A DNA stretch of 64,000 nt from Pachypanchax playfairii (lineage: Eukaryota; Chordata; Actinopteri; Cyprinodontiformes; Aplocheilidae). The position numbers and the translations under genes were made by a program. The notes beneath the pieces were generated by a model that saw only the letters and a list, made by a program, of their open reading frames with translations, ran no database searches and was not told the origin of the DNA. Location: the NCBI GenBank assembly GCA_006937955.1, contig SSNP01000107.1, forward strand, positions 1,241,929 through 1,305,928, given 5' to 3'. Of the stretch, positions 1-12,531 are shown piece by piece. Position 1 is the stretch's first letter, and each line of letters starts with the position of its first letter.

Positions 1-3000
1 AAATAGATGGATAGTTTTGGAATTTGTGTAAATCTTTTTTTTTCTTATTTCCCTACTTGATTTTACAGGAAGTGTGAAACTCTGTTTCCACCAATCAGTT
101 GTGTAACCAGCACAACAGTAAATCATGTTAGCTGTTTCTTTGTCCCATCTCTGATTTGCTTTCTTTGTGTGATTGTCTGTGAGTCTGGTTGACTTCTTAG
201 CAAGCAGGAAAATATGCTGTTCTAATAAGCAGCCCTGACTGTGAGCTTTGCCAATTATCAGGTGAACCTGTGATAGACCATTAAGTGACACAGAGTCTAT
301 TGAATCTCCAGGTAACTTAGGAGATAATGAGAAATCAGGGCCAACCACCTTCCATTCATGAGATATCAGTATGTAAATAATAATCCAATAGCTCCAAAGA
401 AAATAAGCCCTGAACTTCAATATTTGTCTAAAAAAGCACATTAATTATATATTGTGCTATAGGGCTGTAAACATTATTTCACATTTCTTTTTACTTTTCA
501 CCTGACACAGACTGTTAAGACTTTGTATTTAGGATTGTTTACTTAATTGATAAGATGTGCCCATCTCACCTAAAATACTTGACCTTCCCTGATCCAACTT
601 CCATAAACAGCTACTTCTCGGAAAAATCAAATGGCTGCCATTTTTCTTTTGTATGGCTTCGATTCTCTCCTGCATGGACTCAGTTTATTGTAATTTATTG
701 GATGTGATCTTACACACATCTATAAAAGTTAACAAGCTTGCTGTTAAACCCAGGTTTGGACATTTATAAGATCTTTGTGCTTCTCCATAATACACAGAGA
801 GACTACAGAGCACAACTGTTGAAAGGGCTGCTGATGTATTGGTCATCCTTGGACTTCAGTAAATACATCTATTCTTTTGATCTGCTAAAGTTGTTTATAA
901 TGATTCCCTATTAGCAGCACTCTCATTACCCTTTCCCAGGAGAGTATTACAGCTCCACCTCTCAACCAAGGCATGCACACATAGAGAGAACACAAAACCA
1001 GTAGACTGCCTTAAAAATTAAAAAGAAAACATTTACACATCTCAAGAGGCTGTGCATCAAGCAGTTCTTCCCCATGATGTCTTTGTTAGAGCATGAGGTC
1101 TTGGTGGTGGTAGTGTGTAGTAGTCTGTCATGGACTTTCTCATGAAACTTTACAACTTTTATGAAGAAGAGATCAAGGGACATTTATTGACAATGTGTGG
1201 AACAGTTAATCCTGGACAATAATTGATTTCTTCAACTCAACATCGTAGTGGAGTATGCACCTCTTATTTTCAGGCCTTGTTCCAATCTGGCTTCAATCAA
1301 TGTGTTGAGTTTCTGAGGTCACGGTTGATTTTCTCGCCGCAGATAAGCGATCGCTTGGAGACAGCTGGACATGAGCTTCCAAGCCCAGAACTCTGTTAAA
1401 AAAATAATCACACTTTCTCACATTGTGTGTTTATTTCCCACCAAGGCATCATGGTGAATCAAATTGTACTGGCTAAACTCGTTTAAAAATTCTCCCAGTC
1501 TCCATGTACATTGAGAATGCAGGTTGCACATCATTACGTCGATTTTTTTTTTAACACACACTGTGATATTATATTGTTTGCATTTGATGTAGGTGTCTGA
1601 AGAATCATCTTCTAACATGATATAAAGCAGCCACAGAGGGAAGAACAACCTGCTGCTTCGATTGAAGTGCACCTTTCAATGGCGACCTGCTGGATCAAAA
1701 TAACCACACAGAAACCCTGTGGCTTGTACACCTTTGTCGCTTCCTTTAGAAGACACATTGTTAGACATTCAAAAGGGATGTGGAAGAGGTTATTACTTTG
1801 TCAGAGAATATTTCCAGCTGACAAAAGATGAAAAATATTCTTCTACTCTCTGCAACAGCCAGCAAAAGAGTGTGAGCGAGAGTGTAACCTTGGTGGCTGG
1901 CAAGGCACTGACCCAGGTCACTTTGTCTGATGTATGATGCAGCATCACAGGGCACACAGCACATTTATTAGACTGTGTAATGATAAAAAGATAGTGGAGG
2001 AAATGGATGATGGTTGAATTGGAGCCCACACATGGAGACAAAACCTCTAGTTGCAGTCTCCTGGTGGTAATATCATAAAGCAGACGAGAGGAGATGCTCT
2101 TCACGAATACAAATGCTGCCTTTAAGTCGAAAATGTGTGGCCCAAGATGTGCCACCATATTGAAAGAGGGTAAGATTTAACTCTTTAGCCGATTAATCTT
2201 TGTCATCATCTCAGCATTGTGGAGAAGCAATTTAGATGGTAAATACAGTTTGCTTTCCATATATCATTCGGATGGTGTCATGGCACACTAAAGTTTGAAT
2301 GCACATTTCTGGGCTTAGGAGGATTTATGCTAAATAAATGGTCCAGTGTGTTATTGAGATTTTACATTTCTTTTCATGTCAACAATCGGCACCCAAGGAA
2401 AAAAGGTAACATCTGTGACTAAATGTTTTAAGAATAGGGTGGAACATGTAGTAGCAGAAAAAATAGCACACAGCTTTGTTTACACATTGTGATTATTCTT
2501 ACTGTTTACAAAACACAAGAAAAAATAATAAAAGTTCAAGAATTTCAAATTGATGAGAAAAATTGTGCAGCTACATACTTGATAATCCTCATGCATATGG
2601 CGATATTCAGCTAGTGGATTCATGATTTAAAGTACTGTTTTGTCACTATACTGTACTTTTTGGAACAATACCAGATTATCTTATTACAATTAGGATAACT
2701 GGATTCTGTGTTATTAAATATTCTGTATACATTTGTGAAGGAACTTTGCATCACTTCTAGTTTATAATCAAAACTGTCAGTTGAGCAGCAATCGTCATTC
2801 CACAGCTGTGTGTCGTGTGTTGGCTCAGTGACAGTCTATCTGGGATGTACCCTTCGTCTCGTCTGTTGATGACACAGGCACCAAGAATAAGTGATCAGAG
2901 GAGGATAAAAAATGCTGGTTATAATTCTTTTCAAGCTCATGTGAACGTTTGCACATTTATATTCAAGCTTTTCCAGCATTAAACTATGACGCCTATTAGA

Positions 3001-5664
3001 CCTTCAACATATGCCATAACCACCTTTGCAGATTTTCTTTTCTGAGCTGCTACACCCCGTCTGGCTTTCCTCACATCTCACTTTTAATGAGGAAAACATA
3101 TTTTGGAAAACATCCAAAACTGAAGCTGCAACACAGTCCTGTACAGTGAGATTATCCATGTATCTAGCAAGTGCAGATAACACAGAAACCTGCATGGAAA
3201 TCAGTGTGCAGCTCTGCCATTCCCTTGTCTGTTATGTATGTAATCTTCTGCCTTAATATCTCTGTTTAAAACCATAAAGTCTGCCTCTTTATATATGTAG
3301 CAAAAACTCCAGTTTCACTGCTCCACTTCACTGGCCTAGTGACTGAAGTGCCTTGATACGGAACGTGTGTTTCATATTCAGTAGTCAATGGAGTGAGTAG
3401 TGAATTATCCTTCAGTCTGCCAGCAAAGCACACAGATTGTCCCCTCTGTGTGCATAACAAATATAAAACAATTTTACATATGGTATTTGTATGGCATCTG
3501 TTGCTAATGGAAAAGATATAAAACATAGCTCTACACCGAGTGATTGAATTTAAAATTGTATTCTACACATGAATGCCTCCCAGGGTGACTGTTTGACCTC
3601 GGACACTTCTTCATGGTAAATAGAGAATGTGGAGGATTTTCGCATCAAATCCATGGGGAGAAAATAAAGATGAAAACATAAAGCTCTTTCCATGTCTACC
3701 TGCAGATTCCCAGAGAGAGTGATGTCATCCTCAGATCTTACACACATTGACCCTGGATCCTTGTACTCAAATGAAACCCGTGCTCTCAAACAGGAGGGAA
3801 TGCAGCTTCAGATAATTGACACTGGAGCAGCTTTGAAATGCTGATTAGGGACAACCTGCCCCACAACCACCCAACTCCCCCCACCCCCCCACCCCCAGAC
3901 GGATATCTCCGCATGCGGAGGAGGAGGCTTTTGACACAGAGAGAAATCCTTAAAGGGCGCTCTTTCTGATGGAGTTACAGTATCATCGTGCATCAGAATT
4001 CAGGGCCACTTCTCCAGAGATGTTCTTGGAAAAAGAGGGAGATATGAAAAGCATTCATTAGGGCGTTGGTGCTTCATTATAACCTCCTTTCTGGGTTAAT
4101 ATTGCCTAGTTGCTTGTGAATTCTGTCACACTGCTTCTACGTGCACTTTACTGGTGCTCTGCTGCTATCAGCATTTCGTTACTCTTGGAGATAGTGCTAC
4201 ATGGCAAGATAAGGATCATGTTTGAAATTAAAAATTTAAGCCTCATTAATTTTTTAGAAAGCCTTTTCACTCCAGCATGTGTGAACACAGCATATATTTT
4301 GTACATTTTCACCATTACCTCTATCTCACAAACATGGACCTAAATTTTAGGAATGATCAGAGGAATGCAAGATAAAAAGGAGTAACAGTGACGTGTTTAG
4401 CAGCTGAATTTGAAATGCAGAGCAGATAACATCCACAGCAAGGTCACTGTTCCAGGAGATTTGTCTCCTTCTGCCACATGATGAGAAATATTGACCACGA
4501 AGCTGGGAAGAACCAGAAAAATGTCATGGCACAACTTTGTCACTTTGACATATAAGCAAGGCAGAACATTGAGTGTGGATTAAAAGACTTGATGCAGTCA
4601 AGAGACCTATCACTCAGAGTGAAGGATTGATGTGTAACTACGGGGCTATTTGCGCTCAACCCTATTTCCGGGTATATAGTCAGTGGCCACAGACTAGAAA
4701 CGCATAGGTTGAAATCTGCCCAACAAAAGCGATGATTTACCCTGGTCTCGTCTCACTCAGGTTCTGGACAAATTTGTCCCCTGGGAGGAGAAAGACCTTC
4801 TACCATAACTCAGCCCTTTGACCTTTCAACTCAAACAAGGCCTTTTCCAACTGTGATGGATGGCATTTTTTGCAAGTCTTATAATTTGCAGGCAGCTGCA
4901 AACATTGCCTATCCCTCTTTCTTCACCTTCAGCTCTACTGTTGATTGAACCAGCTCTTCTCACTCCCATGTTCATCTTTTCTTATCAATTAGCATCTTGC
5001 CAGAGAATCCTTTGTCACTGTATGAGGCCGCCTGATCCAGGGTTACAGATGGATATGGTAATCATGACAGAGGCTCTTTCTCTGTGACGCCTCTTCAATG
5101 GGGCAATTTTTCACTTTTTTAATATCCAAGTGCCAGAATGTGCGTTTAATGGCTTCCCGGGGGCTATAAGCTCAAATGTATTTTGTGTCAAAGAGCTGTA
5201 CCCTAAGTGATATGGGAAACTCCCATAGTGAGGTAACCTTTCCATTAGAGATATGAAAGCTAGTCTATCTGTCTTTGTTTTTGACAGAAACTTTACGTTC
5301 TTATTTCATCAAACTGATGTATCTGTTTTAAAGTTTTAGTAACTAATCAGTAACCAAAAGAAAAAAGGAAAGCTTGGACACTGACCTATTTTGCAACCTA
5401 CACATAATCTATCTTCTACAGTTGAATTTACTTACATATGTCCTTTTTCAGAGAATTACTTTTTATATTGATAATTTGGACATTTTTGTCTACTTGTAAT
5501 GGGGTCATTCCTCCTCATACAATGTGTCATTCTTTATAAGAACAGGAAGACATCTAAAGCTTTTGTCTTTTCTGTATGTTTACCGAATGTGAAACCTGAA
5601 AACAACTGACCATGTCTTTAGTTAAATGTTTTTTCTTTCCTTTATGCACAAAAGCTTACCAAAG
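1..5664. other. Non-coding DNA with no recognised feature
   Basis: All open frames here are short (under about 125 codons), overlap on both strands and show no domain I recognise. There is a C-rich run near 3870-3898 and scattered A/T homopolymers. No transposon ends, target duplications or retrotransposon motifs were found by eye. The stretch may include regulatory DNA, which cannot be judged from one genome. Confidence 0.6.
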
Positions 5665-5665
5665 G

Positions 5666-6742
5666 TTAAAGCAGCACTCAGAATTAAGTAAGTAATTAAG
5701 TAAAACTTTATTTTTACAGAAACTTTCGAGATCAAAATTACAAAGTGTTTTACATTAAAACACAGCCCCTGGCAACGTATAAATCAAAGTAAATGGAGAG
5801 AACAGGTAAGAAAATGTATGATATGGGATTCAGTTTCCTTGCTAAACCCAAAAATTTGTGGATGTCTTGAAAAACAACCCCTGCTGATCTGCAGTTTAAC
5901 ACCAACACCAGCACCAACAGAGACTACAAAGCAGCTGTGGCAATTTGGCTTTTGTTAAATATTCTTAAAGTCTCAAAAAGCAATTATACGGTACATAATT
6001 CTAACCTGGCTCTGTCAGATCTATGTGTAGCCCCACCCCTTGTCGAGTCGGGGAAACACATACATCTGGAACCGCTCTATTTGAAACCATCCATAAAAGG
6101 GAGGGACATCTGGTTTAATACTTGAAGCTGATTGGAGGATGCGCCAGCAAGTGTCTGCCTTTGATGATTTGTTTTTAGCCAATCACAGTAATTCAAGCTC
6201 TTGCAAATCCATTCGGAGTAAAACACATTCCCATCATTCCCACTAAGAAAAGCACAACACATCTTTACCATCAAGAAATGCACAAAGCTCTTGCCTTTGC
6301 TTATTTTTCAACAAAGAAATTGTCTCTAGTCCTTAAACAGATTCAATAGCTGCTTTTATGCGTACATCCACCGGCGCAGCCATGTTTGTTTTGCTTTGTC
6401 TGCCTGGGCACTCGCTGCCAATCACACCTGAACACCCGCCCCAAAGCACAATGATTGGTTCAAATGTTTTTTTTTACCAAAATAGGTGGTTTTCAGTGGA
6501 GCAGTACAAGACGGATTTTTGTGGGTTTGGAAAACTCCAAATCTTGCGAGAATCCATCTTGCAGTGCAAGGTTAACATAATTCTGGAATTATAGCAAATG
6601 AATTGGATTCAGATTTGTTGGTATTACTGAAATATAAAAAACTCATGTCAATGTGAGCTAATTGATTTTTTACCTCATACAATTAAACATTTACAGACAG
6701 ATAAGACACAGTAGCATAAGATAAAGTATTATGCTCCTTTAA
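5666..6742. mobile_element. Possible TTAA-flanked non-autonomous element (weak)
   Basis: The segment starts TTAAAGCAGCACTC and ends GAGCAT-like on the opposite strand (…ATGCTCCTTTAA), so both boundaries read TTAAAG inward. The inverted ends agree only over the first few bases. The left end resembles the better-supported element at 46129. No transposase is visible inside. An L2 tail (5700-5765) lies just inside the left edge. The boundaries are uncertain and the two TTAA sites could be chance. Confidence 0.3.
5700..5765 (-). mobile_element. L2-type LINE 3' tail fragment
   Basis: Read on the minus strand, this gives ACACTTTGTAATTTTG, then TCTCGAAAG, then AATAAAGTTTTACTTA. It matches part by part the tail of the better-preserved L2 copy ending near 61459 (GCACTTTGTGATTTTTG … TGAAAGGTGCTATA … AATAAAGTT). 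Only the tail is recognisable, consistent with a severely 5'-truncated insertion. How far the copy extends past 5765 is unclear. Confidence 0.55.
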
Positions 6743-7455
6743 GCCTCAAAGGAGCCAGATGGGCCAAAGATGAAGAACATCCACAGTCATACTCCTCTGC
6801 TATGCTTTTGATGCTCACTTTTCTGTTTGCTGTTGGCTCATTTTTGTGTCTTCCATGACAACCTGCCACCCAACTACATGGAATGCTGTAAAAAAAAAAA
6901 AGACAGCGAGGAAGGGGGATAGTTTAGCTCTAACAATGTGTCTCCATGCTGTTTCAGTTGCAATCTGGGGGTTTTAACCAAAAGAATTGCTTGAAACCCT
7001 GACAGTTACACCTGCAATCACAGGTAACCCATAAGATACATGGGTTGAGTGGAGAAATACAGACAGGAGCAACAAATGGGGTAAAATAGGTGAATGTGGT
7101 ACATAATAATTTGACAGGAATGAACAGTGCAAGCAGCTCTCTGCAAATCAGTGACCCAGAAATCTCAGCAGCAGGTTTAGGACACATGCTGTATTACATA
7201 CAGTAAAGTTCTCACCTTCATTTTGGCTAACTGGGTGGCTCCCTGCTGTCTTCTTGTATATATTGTACTTTTTGACAGAAAACAAGAAACATCTTTAGTT
7301 CAGGCAAGGAGAACATTCAGTGTAAGAAGTTTATTGCATTAAAGTATGAAATGGATGTATTTAAAGAGTTTAGTTTGTTTAGTTTATCGTCTCATGCTGT
7401 CTGTTAGAGATTTAGAATCGAAACACATCTTAAATAACAGCAAATAACAAGGGTT
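6743..7455. other. Non-coding DNA, nothing recognised
   Basis: There is a poly-A run at about 6891-6901 and otherwise unremarkable A+T-rich sequence. I see no open frame with a recognisable product and no transposon ends. Confidence 0.5.
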
Positions 7456-8151
7456 TTAAAGAGGCCCTTCCATTGAAAATGGGTTTTCTGAGGTTTCTGT
7501 TGAATATTTTAGCTCCACAGGTGTTCTTACCTTCATAGTGGGTGTGAAAACAGGTCAACAACTTCTCTATCAGTTTTAATCTCTCAAACTACGCAGGTGG
7601 CGATAACACCCGAGTTCTCCAGAGTCCGAACGGCCTGTATCTGTTTCGTCACAACTCCTTTGTTCATTAGTATTAGGTAGCTCCCGCAGTTGAAACCACG
7701 CATAGCATGCTGCTGGCTAAAAGCTGTAGCATTAGACTTAGCAAACAGGAAGAGAGAATGTCTGACATTGCCATGCGCAGCGGGGCAGGAAACAGTATAC
7801 CTTACTCTCATAGGCTAGTTTGTTAGCCCAGCAAATCCGTATAATGAATATGAACGAGCTGCTGCTTGAAGCCTGACGGAAGGAGTCGGAACCACCCGAA
7901 TTTTAATGCAGACAGATTGAAAGGTCTGTTAATCAGTGTTTACTAACAGGAGTTGTGACGAAACAGATACAGGCCGTTCGGACTCGGGAGAACTCGGGTT
8001 TTATCACCACCTGCGTAGTTTGAGAGATTAAAACTGAAAGAGAAGTTGTTGACCTGTTTTCACACCCAGTATGAAGATAAGAACACCTGTGGAGCTAAAA
8101 TATTCAAGAGAAACCTCAGAAAACCCGTTTTTAATGGAAGGGCCTCTTTAA
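7456..8151. mobile_element. Foldback derivative of a TTAA-flanked DNA transposon
   Basis: TTAA flanks both ends (7456-7459 and 8148-8151). The ends begin AGAGGCCCTTCCATT on each strand. The inverted match is not short: about 200 bp at 7460-7659 is repeated in reverse complement at 7948-8147 at roughly 95% identity by eye, around a central segment of about 290 bp. A relative at 13180-13753 has the same left end but a different, unrelated right end. The copy here therefore appears to have replaced its right end with an inverted copy of its left end. It has no coding capacity. I infer a Kolobok-like class from the TTAA duplication; piggyBac ends normally read CCC next to TTAA, which these do not. 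Confidence 0.8.
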
Positions 8152-8529
8152 GTATTTAGTAAGTATTTAGTAACTTTTATTTATACATCTTTTTGTAATA
8201 ATTTCATGTTTTTACAACAAAATAAACTTTTTATTTAAAATAGTAAATATTTTAACTCATTATCTTGAGTTAATGAGCTCTGTTTTTATCAAGATCACAA
8301 TTTATTAATCTCGGGAAAAAAATGCACGAAAATGTTTTTCTAAGCAGGTCCTTTCTCTGCCTCTGTACGTATAAGAATGGTTTGCTGAATAATATCTTTC
8401 CATCTACATATGTGAGGATTTTTGGTTTGGTGGATCAGAGACAGTCTCTTTCAAATAAACATAATGCGATATACAGACCACAAGGATCTGATCTGACACG
8501 AGAAGCCACAGAAACATGCAAAACAGGTG
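8152..8529. other. A+T-rich DNA, nothing recognised
   Basis: The segment begins with a short direct repeat of AGTATTTAGTAA just outside the foldback element. No coding or mobile feature was recognised in the rest. Confidence 0.45.
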
Positions 8530-8790
8530 TGATGATGGCTTGGTGTATATCTCCAGCAGCCACTGGGCAGGAGGCTACACCCTAGACATTTTACCAATCC
8601 ATCACAAGGCCACAAAGAGACAGACAACCAATCATGTGCACACAGCAAAGGAACAATTAAGAATATTGAGGTTATTTAACATCCATGTTTCTGGACTGGG
8701 AGGAAACTAGAGTATCCAGAAACACAGAGGTGTGTTCACAGAGAACATTGAAATTCCAGATAGAAAGGCCACCGCTGGGAGATGGACACA
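8530..8790 (+). repeat. Diverged copy of a widespread fish dispersed repeat
   Basis: The order of short phrases is characteristic of a repeat common in fish genomes: TATCTCCAGCAGCCACTGGG, then TACACCCTAGACA, AGACAGACAACCA, CATGTTTCTGGACTGGGAG, GAGAACATTG and CAGATAGAAAGGCC. The phrases are known to me as part of retrotransposon-associated sequence, but I cannot name the parent element reliably. A shorter piece lies at 39535-39620. The edges are approximate. Confidence 0.55.
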
Positions 8791-8989
8791 GATCTTTGAC
8801 TGTGAGGAAAAAGCCCAAAACAATAAACATGAGATGAAGGAGAAACCCTAAACAAAAAAGAATTCCCATAAATCAGACCATCTTGGGCCCTAAAAACTAA
8901 AACCAAAACTCTCCTGGTGCCATAATGGAAAAATCTTTTGTTAAAATTCTGCATTTTCATAATCAATTTATGTATTTAAGAATTTGAAC

Positions 8990-9158
8990 TGGATTTGTGG
9001 CTTCCAATTTTTTACTTTTGAATAATAGTAAAACGGAGGCTATTCTCTTCACGTCTGAAAATCGTGCCACTCCAGTTCCAGATTTCTCATCTCTTTCTAT
9101 AAATCTCAAGTCCAGTAGGCCTATAACAAGTTTGGGTGTTAAAGTCTGACTTGTTTAT
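8990..9158 (+). pseudogene. L2 LINE reverse transcriptase relic, upstream half
   Basis: A frame beginning about 8998 reads NFLLLNNSKTEAILFTS and then, near 9125, ITSLGVKV. These match two segments of the intact L2 copy at 60146-61342 (NCLQLNSDKTETLII and RNLGVWFDQ), which lie in the part of L2 reverse transcriptase downstream of the YADD box. The copy is interrupted at 9158 by a hAT element and resumes after 10434. It is degenerate, with stops and indels, and clearly dead. It is part of one insertion with 10427-11050. Confidence 0.7.
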
Positions 9159-10426
9159 TAAGGATGAGCGAGTACAGCATTATCTGTATCTGTATTTGTT
9201 AACCATATAATATTTTCCGTATCTGTAGCTGTACTCACAATAGGCGGGGCCTAACCCGGAAGTGGGAGGGATTTAACCAGGAAGTAGGTAGGGTGGTTAT
9301 ATTGTTATATTTATTGCTGTTAAGAAAACTATTATTATTGTAAACTATTGTAACTATTATAAATCTAAAAGTACATGACAGCATCAGCATTGAGCTTCAG
9401 ATCAATGGTTTTGATAATAATAAACAATCTATATACAGAAGTTTTGCAACAATTAATACAACACATATGGTTGCAATTATGCAGTAAAATGTACTGAACA
9501 AGAGTTTTCATCTCATGACTTTCTTTTACTTTTACATTTTTTTTTATAATTTTTTTTTTAGTTTTTTATTTCCACAGTAGGTATGTGTGAGTGGATGAGA
9601 GAGAGAGAGAGACAGAGAGAGAGAAGGAAGGGAGGGGCAGGGGGACTGTGTTCTTCAGATCAAATAGTCCGATGCTGTTTTTCAGAGCTGCACTGACTTT
9701 AATGAAGACCAGTTTTTCCACATAGGGTCTAAGTTGCTGTGGACTGACCAGTGACCACATTTCCAGCTGTGCTAAAAACACGCTCAGACTGAACACAGGT
9801 GGACAACTGAAATGCTGCAGTGCAAAGCGTGTTATATAGGGCCAGCACCGGGCGGGGGGGTTGTGTGTGTAGCTTAATATGTAACATTATTTATACCACA
9901 ACTACCTTTAATTTTTATAAAATACAGCAAGAAAATGTCATTCAGAGTGTGAAGTACTATTTAGAGCCAGCAGACAGTTTTAAAAAAAAAATCTCCGATG
10001 ACCAGCAAAGAGGGAGGGCAGAGTCGCGAGTCACATTCTACCAAGCACCACGTCTGAACAAACCCCACGTTTACCAAAACTCTACTGGTTAAGTAAGTAC
10101 TACAAACCAAAGTAAAAAACAAACCTGAAGCTGAAGAAACGTTAACAGAAAAAACCTGCAAACCTGAGTGACTGAGGGAAACAGAGAGAAAGAGATGTTC
10201 TCTTCTCAGTGTTGTGTGTGTGAGTGAGCGGAGCGCAACACGGTAGATCAGTACATGTGTAGGGGACGGGTGCTGTCACAGAGCGCAGACACAGTCAGCT
10301 GCCCAATGAGAATTTCTATTTAATCCGAACACAGATAATGAGGTGTATTTACTCGTATCATATTTGTAATCTAGTGCTTTATCCGTATCAGATACTTGTT
10401 TTAGCCAAGAACTCGGCACATCCCTA
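9159..10426 (-). mobile_element. hAT DNA transposon remnant inserted in an L2 element
   Basis: The ends are imperfect inverted repeats: TAAGGATGAGCGAGTAC at the left and TAGGGATGTGCCGAGTTC read inward from the right. The 8 bases on each side are TTGTTTAT (9151-9158) and TTGTCTAT (10427-10434), a 7/8 match of the length expected for hAT. Both flanks are L2 sequence, confirming the boundaries. The element is 1268 bp, too short for a full hAT transposase. Most of the gene is gone, but the C-terminal dimerisation motif survives on the minus strand near 9750-9788. Internal features include a GA-rich tract (9596-9640). Confidence 0.85.
9660..9800 (-). pseudogene. hAT transposase C-terminal (dimerisation domain) relic
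   Basis: On the minus strand one frame reads SERVFSTAGNVVT (about 9750-9788), the signature of the hAT C-terminal dimerisation domain. Shifted to another frame, the text continues PYVEKLVFIK (about 9697-9724), which matches the following part of the same domain. The two pieces are therefore separated by a frameshift, and stops follow. In an active hAT transposase this domain mediates oligomerisation and contributes to the RNase-H-like catalytic fold. Nothing upstream of this motif is recognisable in the element, so it cannot encode an active protein. Confidence 0.8.
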
Positions 10427-11050
10427 TTGTCTATGCTGCCTCAAGTTAATGCCACCATCAAGTCCTGTTTCTTTCAACTTCGTCGTACTACGGCTTAAAC
10501 CCATTTTCAAAAGGAAACACCTGGAATCAGTCACACATTCATTACATCTAGACTTGATTATTCAAATTCTGTCCTCTATGGTGTTAACATGTCCTTTCTT
10601 GACCGCCTGCAGAAAGTCCCGAATGAAGTAGCGCATTTTCTCACCAACACAGACAGGCGATCTCACATCACTCCTAATTTGGCAGAACTACATTGGCTTC
10701 CCATTTCATATCGCATTCGATTTAAAATTCTACTCTTTGTTTACAAAGCTCTTCATAATCTGGCTCCTTCGTATCTCTCTGAACTGATCATTAATTACAA
10801 CACCTTTGCATTGAGATCTGCTGACCATCTGCTGTTATAAACCCCATGCATGAACTATAAATCTCATGGGAAATGGGCTTTTTCATTTGCTTGCCCTACA
10901 TTATGGAACAATCTTCCACTCTGTGAGAGAATCTTTTAAATCGTTTAAATCTCGTCTGAAAGCCCATTATTGTAAGCTAGCTTTTGGTTATTAATGTAGA
11001 CATCATTGTGTCAACACCCCTACTCATGATTTTACAGCCTGTCTTTTATT
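10427..11050 (+). pseudogene. L2 LINE reverse transcriptase relic, downstream half
   Basis: A frame from about 10540 reads ITSRLDYSNSVLYGV, LDRLQKVPN, RSHITPNLAELHWLPI, RIRFKILLF and YKALHNLAPSYLSELI. It aligns in order with the intact L2 copy (ISSRLDYCNSLFTCF, LDRLQRVQN, WSHITPVLSSLHWLPI, RIDFKILVL, RALHGQAPKYICDLL). This is the C-terminal region after the reverse transcriptase. The open part is 83 codons (10589-10840), ending in a stop well before the family's usual end. More diverged C-terminal sequence follows to about 10990. It is the other half of the relic at 8990-9158, split by the hAT element. Confidence 0.85.
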
Positions 11051-11162
11051 GTATTTTTTCTTCATAGTTTTATTCTTTGTTTACTGTTGCCTCATATTTT
11101 TCATTTCTGACTAATCATTGACATAATGAAACTCAGTAATGTTAAATTCCACTAACTAATCT

Positions 11163-11687
11163 TTAAAGGTTGACCATGGAACATGAACACCACAATGACA
11201 TCCAGTGCGCAGATGCCGAAGCCGGAACAACAGAACATAGCCTCCGGCCATTGAGACACTAGGCTCGCCACCCTGCATGCTCTCCAATGCCATGAAAATT
11301 CTTCACCCAAAGAATGTAGTACATTTAAAACTTCTACCAAAAACACTGTAAATTATACCATAAACCCTAAATTTCAGTTTAATGGGGTTTCTCATGCGAT
11401 GCATACTAAATAAATGCCCTACTTATTTCACAAAGTAGGCTACTAAAACAACATACAAAAATATTACCTCTCTTTATTTAGTCTTTTTGAGCTATCACAG
11501 CAATTTTTTTTCTCAGAGATAGAAATTTTATGTTTTGTTAATTGACAATCATTTCTTTCGTGTTTCGGTTTTCAGCCTTGGTTTCCTCATTTTCGGTTTC
11601 GGCCAAGAATTTTCATTTCTGTGCATCACTAATTATTATCTTTAAAACTATGGCGTTTTATGAAATTGTTCCATATTAAACCTTTAA
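11163..11687. mobile_element. Small TTAA-flanked element
   Basis: TTAA occurs at 11163-11166 and 11684-11687. The inward sequences are AGGTTGACCATGGAACATG and AGGTTTAATATGGAACAAT, agreeing at 14 of 19 positions. It has no coding capacity. A hAT-type terminus lies inside (11530-11631). Length is about 520 bp. The grouping with other AG-starting TTAA elements in this window is by inference. Confidence 0.6.
11530..11631. mobile_element. hAT-type terminal fragment
   Basis: Read on the minus strand from 11631, the sequence is AGTGATGCACAGAAATG, then GGCCGAAACCGAAAATGAGG and AGGCTGAAAACCGAAACACG. This text, with repeated CCGAAA words behind a GTGATGCAC terminus, is typical of a hAT family I recognise from vertebrate genomes. 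I could not find the matching other end or an 8-bp duplication, so this is probably a truncated copy. Confidence 0.5.
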
Positions 11688-12531
11688 CTCAATGGATTTA
11701 CTTGTGCACAGACTATTTGCTGTTAAAAATCCACTTAAAAACTAAACTGTATCAAACTCATATTGAAGTTGATAAACTACTAGCCAACTTAAAATTTACA
11801 CGAATACAAATAAAACTTCAGTGTTACAATTCAAATTGTTTTCATTGTAAAACAAACTTGAAACATCTGTATCAATATATTTGATCTGTGTAACATCACG
11901 ATGTAAAACCAGTTATCTGACACTGAAACCTATTTCAAACATCAAACTGATGCGACACTTACGGCTTTAAAAAAATGTAAAAAGCATTTTCATTTCCCAA
12001 GACTGTATTGACAAAACAACCATGAAAACTACTAGATACACCTCAAGTCTCTAGCAGTGCCATTAAGAAGAGGAAATATAAATATGACACTGATTTATTT
12101 TGAAAGCAGCTAAGTACATTGATTGCTGAACAGTTCTCTAAAACCTTAACACCAAAGTCTAAACTTTAATTTCACAACCACTACCATAATACAAAATACA
12201 AAAAACCCTGAAATAAAAATGATTAAAAAAGAGATATTCTACTTTAAATTAATGAAAATTAAATAAAAAACCTAATTATGATGGTTTAAAGGATATTTTT
12301 CAATCCCATTTTTGTGTCAGTGACAACAATTTGAAGCACCAAGTCAAAGCATTGCAGCCATGAAACAGACAGTGTAATGTTTGTGTCCATATGTCCATTA
12401 AAAGTGTTTTTGGCAGGCTAAGATTCTAATTGTAAGTGTCTGACAACAAAATTCTACAGAGAAATGAAGCATCATCCCTGAGTGAGGGTGAATCTAGTGG
12501 GTAAATGTGTGAATAAGGTTCTCAGGATAGT
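11688..12531. other. Very A+T-rich non-coding DNA
   Basis: There are several runs of A and T and no recognisable coding region or transposon end. It may be old degraded mobile sequence, but nothing can be named. Confidence 0.5.
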
